From JACDBE01 sp051002015 (GTDB lineage Bacteria; Actinomycetota; Acidimicrobiia; Spongiisociales; UBA5794), in assembly GCA_051002015.1 (NCBI GenBank), contig JBPCMS010000057.1:1-33602 (forward strand): a stretch of DNA of 33,602 nt. Direction: 5' to 3'. How positions within the stretch are numbered: position 1 is the first letter of the stretch; each line of letters begins with the position of its first letter. The translations under genes and the position numbers were made by a program. Of the stretch, positions 32,492 to 33,602 are shown one piece after another. The notes beneath the pieces are model-generated. The model did no database searches. It was not told where the DNA came from and saw only the letters and a program-made list of their open reading frames with translations.

Positions 32492-33602
32492 ATGGACAGG
32501 ACCCGCATCGAGCCGGCGGTGTGCGTCGGCTCGTCACAGCGTCCCTGGGTCACTGCCCTGATCAACCACGTCAGCGACCACGGCGGGATGCGGGTGGTGG
32601 GCACCGCCCTCACCCAGGACGACGCCATGCGCCGCAGCTTCGACGTGCTCATCGTGGACGACGTCTCCAGCGTGATGTCCCCCCGGTTCGTCGCCCGCCT
32701 CCGCACCGCCGGCCGGCTGGTGATCGGGGTGTACGAAGCGGAGCGGGGCGAGGAGGCCAGGGAGCGGGTGCTCCGCTTCGGGGTCGACACCGCCGTGCCC
32801 TCCACGGTCGGCGCCGCCGAGCTGGTGCGGGTGGTGGTGGAGACGGTGCGGCTCCACGCCATCGACGCCGAGCTGGCCGGTCTCGTCACCGCCGACGCCC
32901 CCGACCCGGAGCCCGGCCGTCCCCACGGCCGAGTGCTGGCGCCGCCCCGGGCGGGGGGAACGATCCTGGTGGTGCTGGGTGGGGACGGCGTCACCGAGGT
33001 GGCGGTGGCCATCGCAGACGGGATGGTGGCCCGGTCCGTCTCGACGGTCCTGGTAGACCTCGACACGGTGGAGCCCTCGATTGCCCAGCGGCTCGGAGTG
33101 CCGCTGACCCCGAACGTGTTCACCGCCACCGAGCACCTGCGGCTCCGAACCTCACTCGACGGCGCCTTCGAGGTTCTGCCCCACGGGTTCGCCGTCATCG
33201 CCGGGATCCCCAACCCGAGGGAGTGGGCGGGGCTCACCGAGGGCGAGGCGGCCGATCTGGTCGGGGAGCTGGCCACCGGGTTCGGGGTGGTTGTGGTGAA
33301 GATCAACCGCGGGCTCGAGGACCTCTCCAGCTTTGCGGGGACGGCGGGTCGCTTCGACGTGGGGCGCAGACTGGTGGAGATGGCCGACCGGGTGGTGGCG
33401 GTGTCGAGCTCCAGCCCGCTGGGGGCGGCCCGCCTGGTGGGGGTGGTCGGCGACGTGCGGGCGCTGACCAGCGTGCCGGTCCACGTCGTGGTCAACCAGA
33501 CCCCGTCGAGCCGCTTCGTCCATGGCGAGCTGGCCGCCGAGCTGGAACGGTCGGTCTCGCCCGCCACTCTGGTGTTCCTGCCCGTGGACCCCAAGGTGCG
33601 CA
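32492..33602 (+). CDS. TadZ/CpaE-like pilus localisation ATPase, C-terminus outside window
   Basis: 370 codons are visible and the frame is open to the window end. The N-terminal 120 residues look like an atypical receiver domain (SFDVLIVDDVSSVMSPRFVA). A MinD/ParA-like domain starts at about 156 with GTILVVLGGDGVTEVAVAIA, followed by TVLVDLDTVEPSIAQRLGVP, and VHVVVNQTPSSRF near the end. The Walker A position has G-G-D-G-V-T-E in place of G-x-G-G-x-G-K-T/S: both lysines are missing, so ATP hydrolysis is doubtful. TadZ proteins place the Tad secretion machine in the cell. The ATG at 32492 is one base after the cpaB-like stop, showing an operon. Confidence 0.82.
   Translation, partial: MDRTRIEPAVCVGSSQRPWVTALINHVSDHGGMRVVGTALTQDDAMRRSFDVLIVDDVSSVMSPRFVARLRTAGRLVIGVYEAERGEEARERVLRFGVDTAVPSTVGAAELVRVVVETVRLHAIDAELAGLVTADAPDPEPGRPHGRVLAPPRAGGTILVVLGGDGVTEVAVAIADGMVARSVSTVLVDLDTVEPSIAQRLGVPLTPNVFTATEHLRLRTSLDGAFEVLPHGFAVIAGIPNPREWAGLTEGEAADLVGELATGFGVVVVKINRGLEDLSSFAGTAGRFDVGRRLVEMADRVVAVSSSSPLGAARLVGVVGDVRALTSVPVHVVVNQTPSSRFVHGELAAELERSVSPATLVFLPVDPKVR

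Overview
This is a gene-dense, high-GC window from a Gram-positive actinobacterium. GC-rich third codon positions, frequent GTG starts, an F420/DUF385-type flavin protein, ECF sigma factors paired with single-pass membrane partners, a homodimeric AceE, a B12-dependent NrdJ and a Tad-type pilus locus fit Actinomycetota. The class Acidimicrobiia is my best guess, but that is inference. No phage, plasmid or transposase gene was seen. The window looks like ordinary chromosome with several small repeat families and two decayed loci.

Layout. 1-3478: start of PEP synthase (minus), a DUF385 protein, a DMT permease (minus), and an ECF sigma/membrane-partner pair. Two copies of one compound GC-rich repeat lie in mirror-image orientation in the two convergent gaps (about 719-895 and 3159-3472). 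3473-7547: pyruvate dehydrogenase E1 (aceE), tRNA-Glu(UUC), a truncated IspD-like protein and, divergent from it, IspD. 7548-10186: hairpin, GC-rich leader, small secreted protein, second ECF sigma, a duplicated fragment of that sigma gene's 3' end, and a membrane partner. 10191-12751: dxs preceded by a TetR regulator. 12752-16927: a cluster of about 48-bp hairpin repeats, then P5C dehydrogenase, a class III aminotransferase and a BI-1 family membrane protein. 16944-21799: two alpha/beta-hydrolase-like proteins, a VOC protein and a divergent MarR regulator with a readable operator/promoter. 21974-22837: wreckage of a two-component system. 22895-27071: B12-dependent ribonucleotide reductase interrupted by a mini-intein, with an NrdR-like operator upstream. 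27195-31334: sulfotransferase, MFS transporter, acyl-CoA synthetase and two more hairpin repeats. 31353-33602: small excisionase-like HTH protein, CpaB-like and TadZ-like proteins, the start of a Tad pilus locus.

How the genes fit together. Four enzymes sit around pyruvate and isoprenoid supply: PEP synthase, AceE, DXS and IspD. The most interesting observation is the pair at 6384-7547. The catalytic-looking IspD is short by about four residues exactly where the conserved TVDR loop (Arg157 in E. coli) should be. The neighbouring, divergently transcribed IspD-like protein lacks the nucleotide-binding half but keeps a full-length TVDR loop. Because this region lies at the IspD dimer interface, a complementary heterodimer is a testable idea. 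Other notable points are an intein placed immediately before a redox-active cysteine of NrdJ, a two-component locus that lost its phospho-acceptor region, and a dispersed 48/49-bp hairpin repeat family of two interleaved subtypes.
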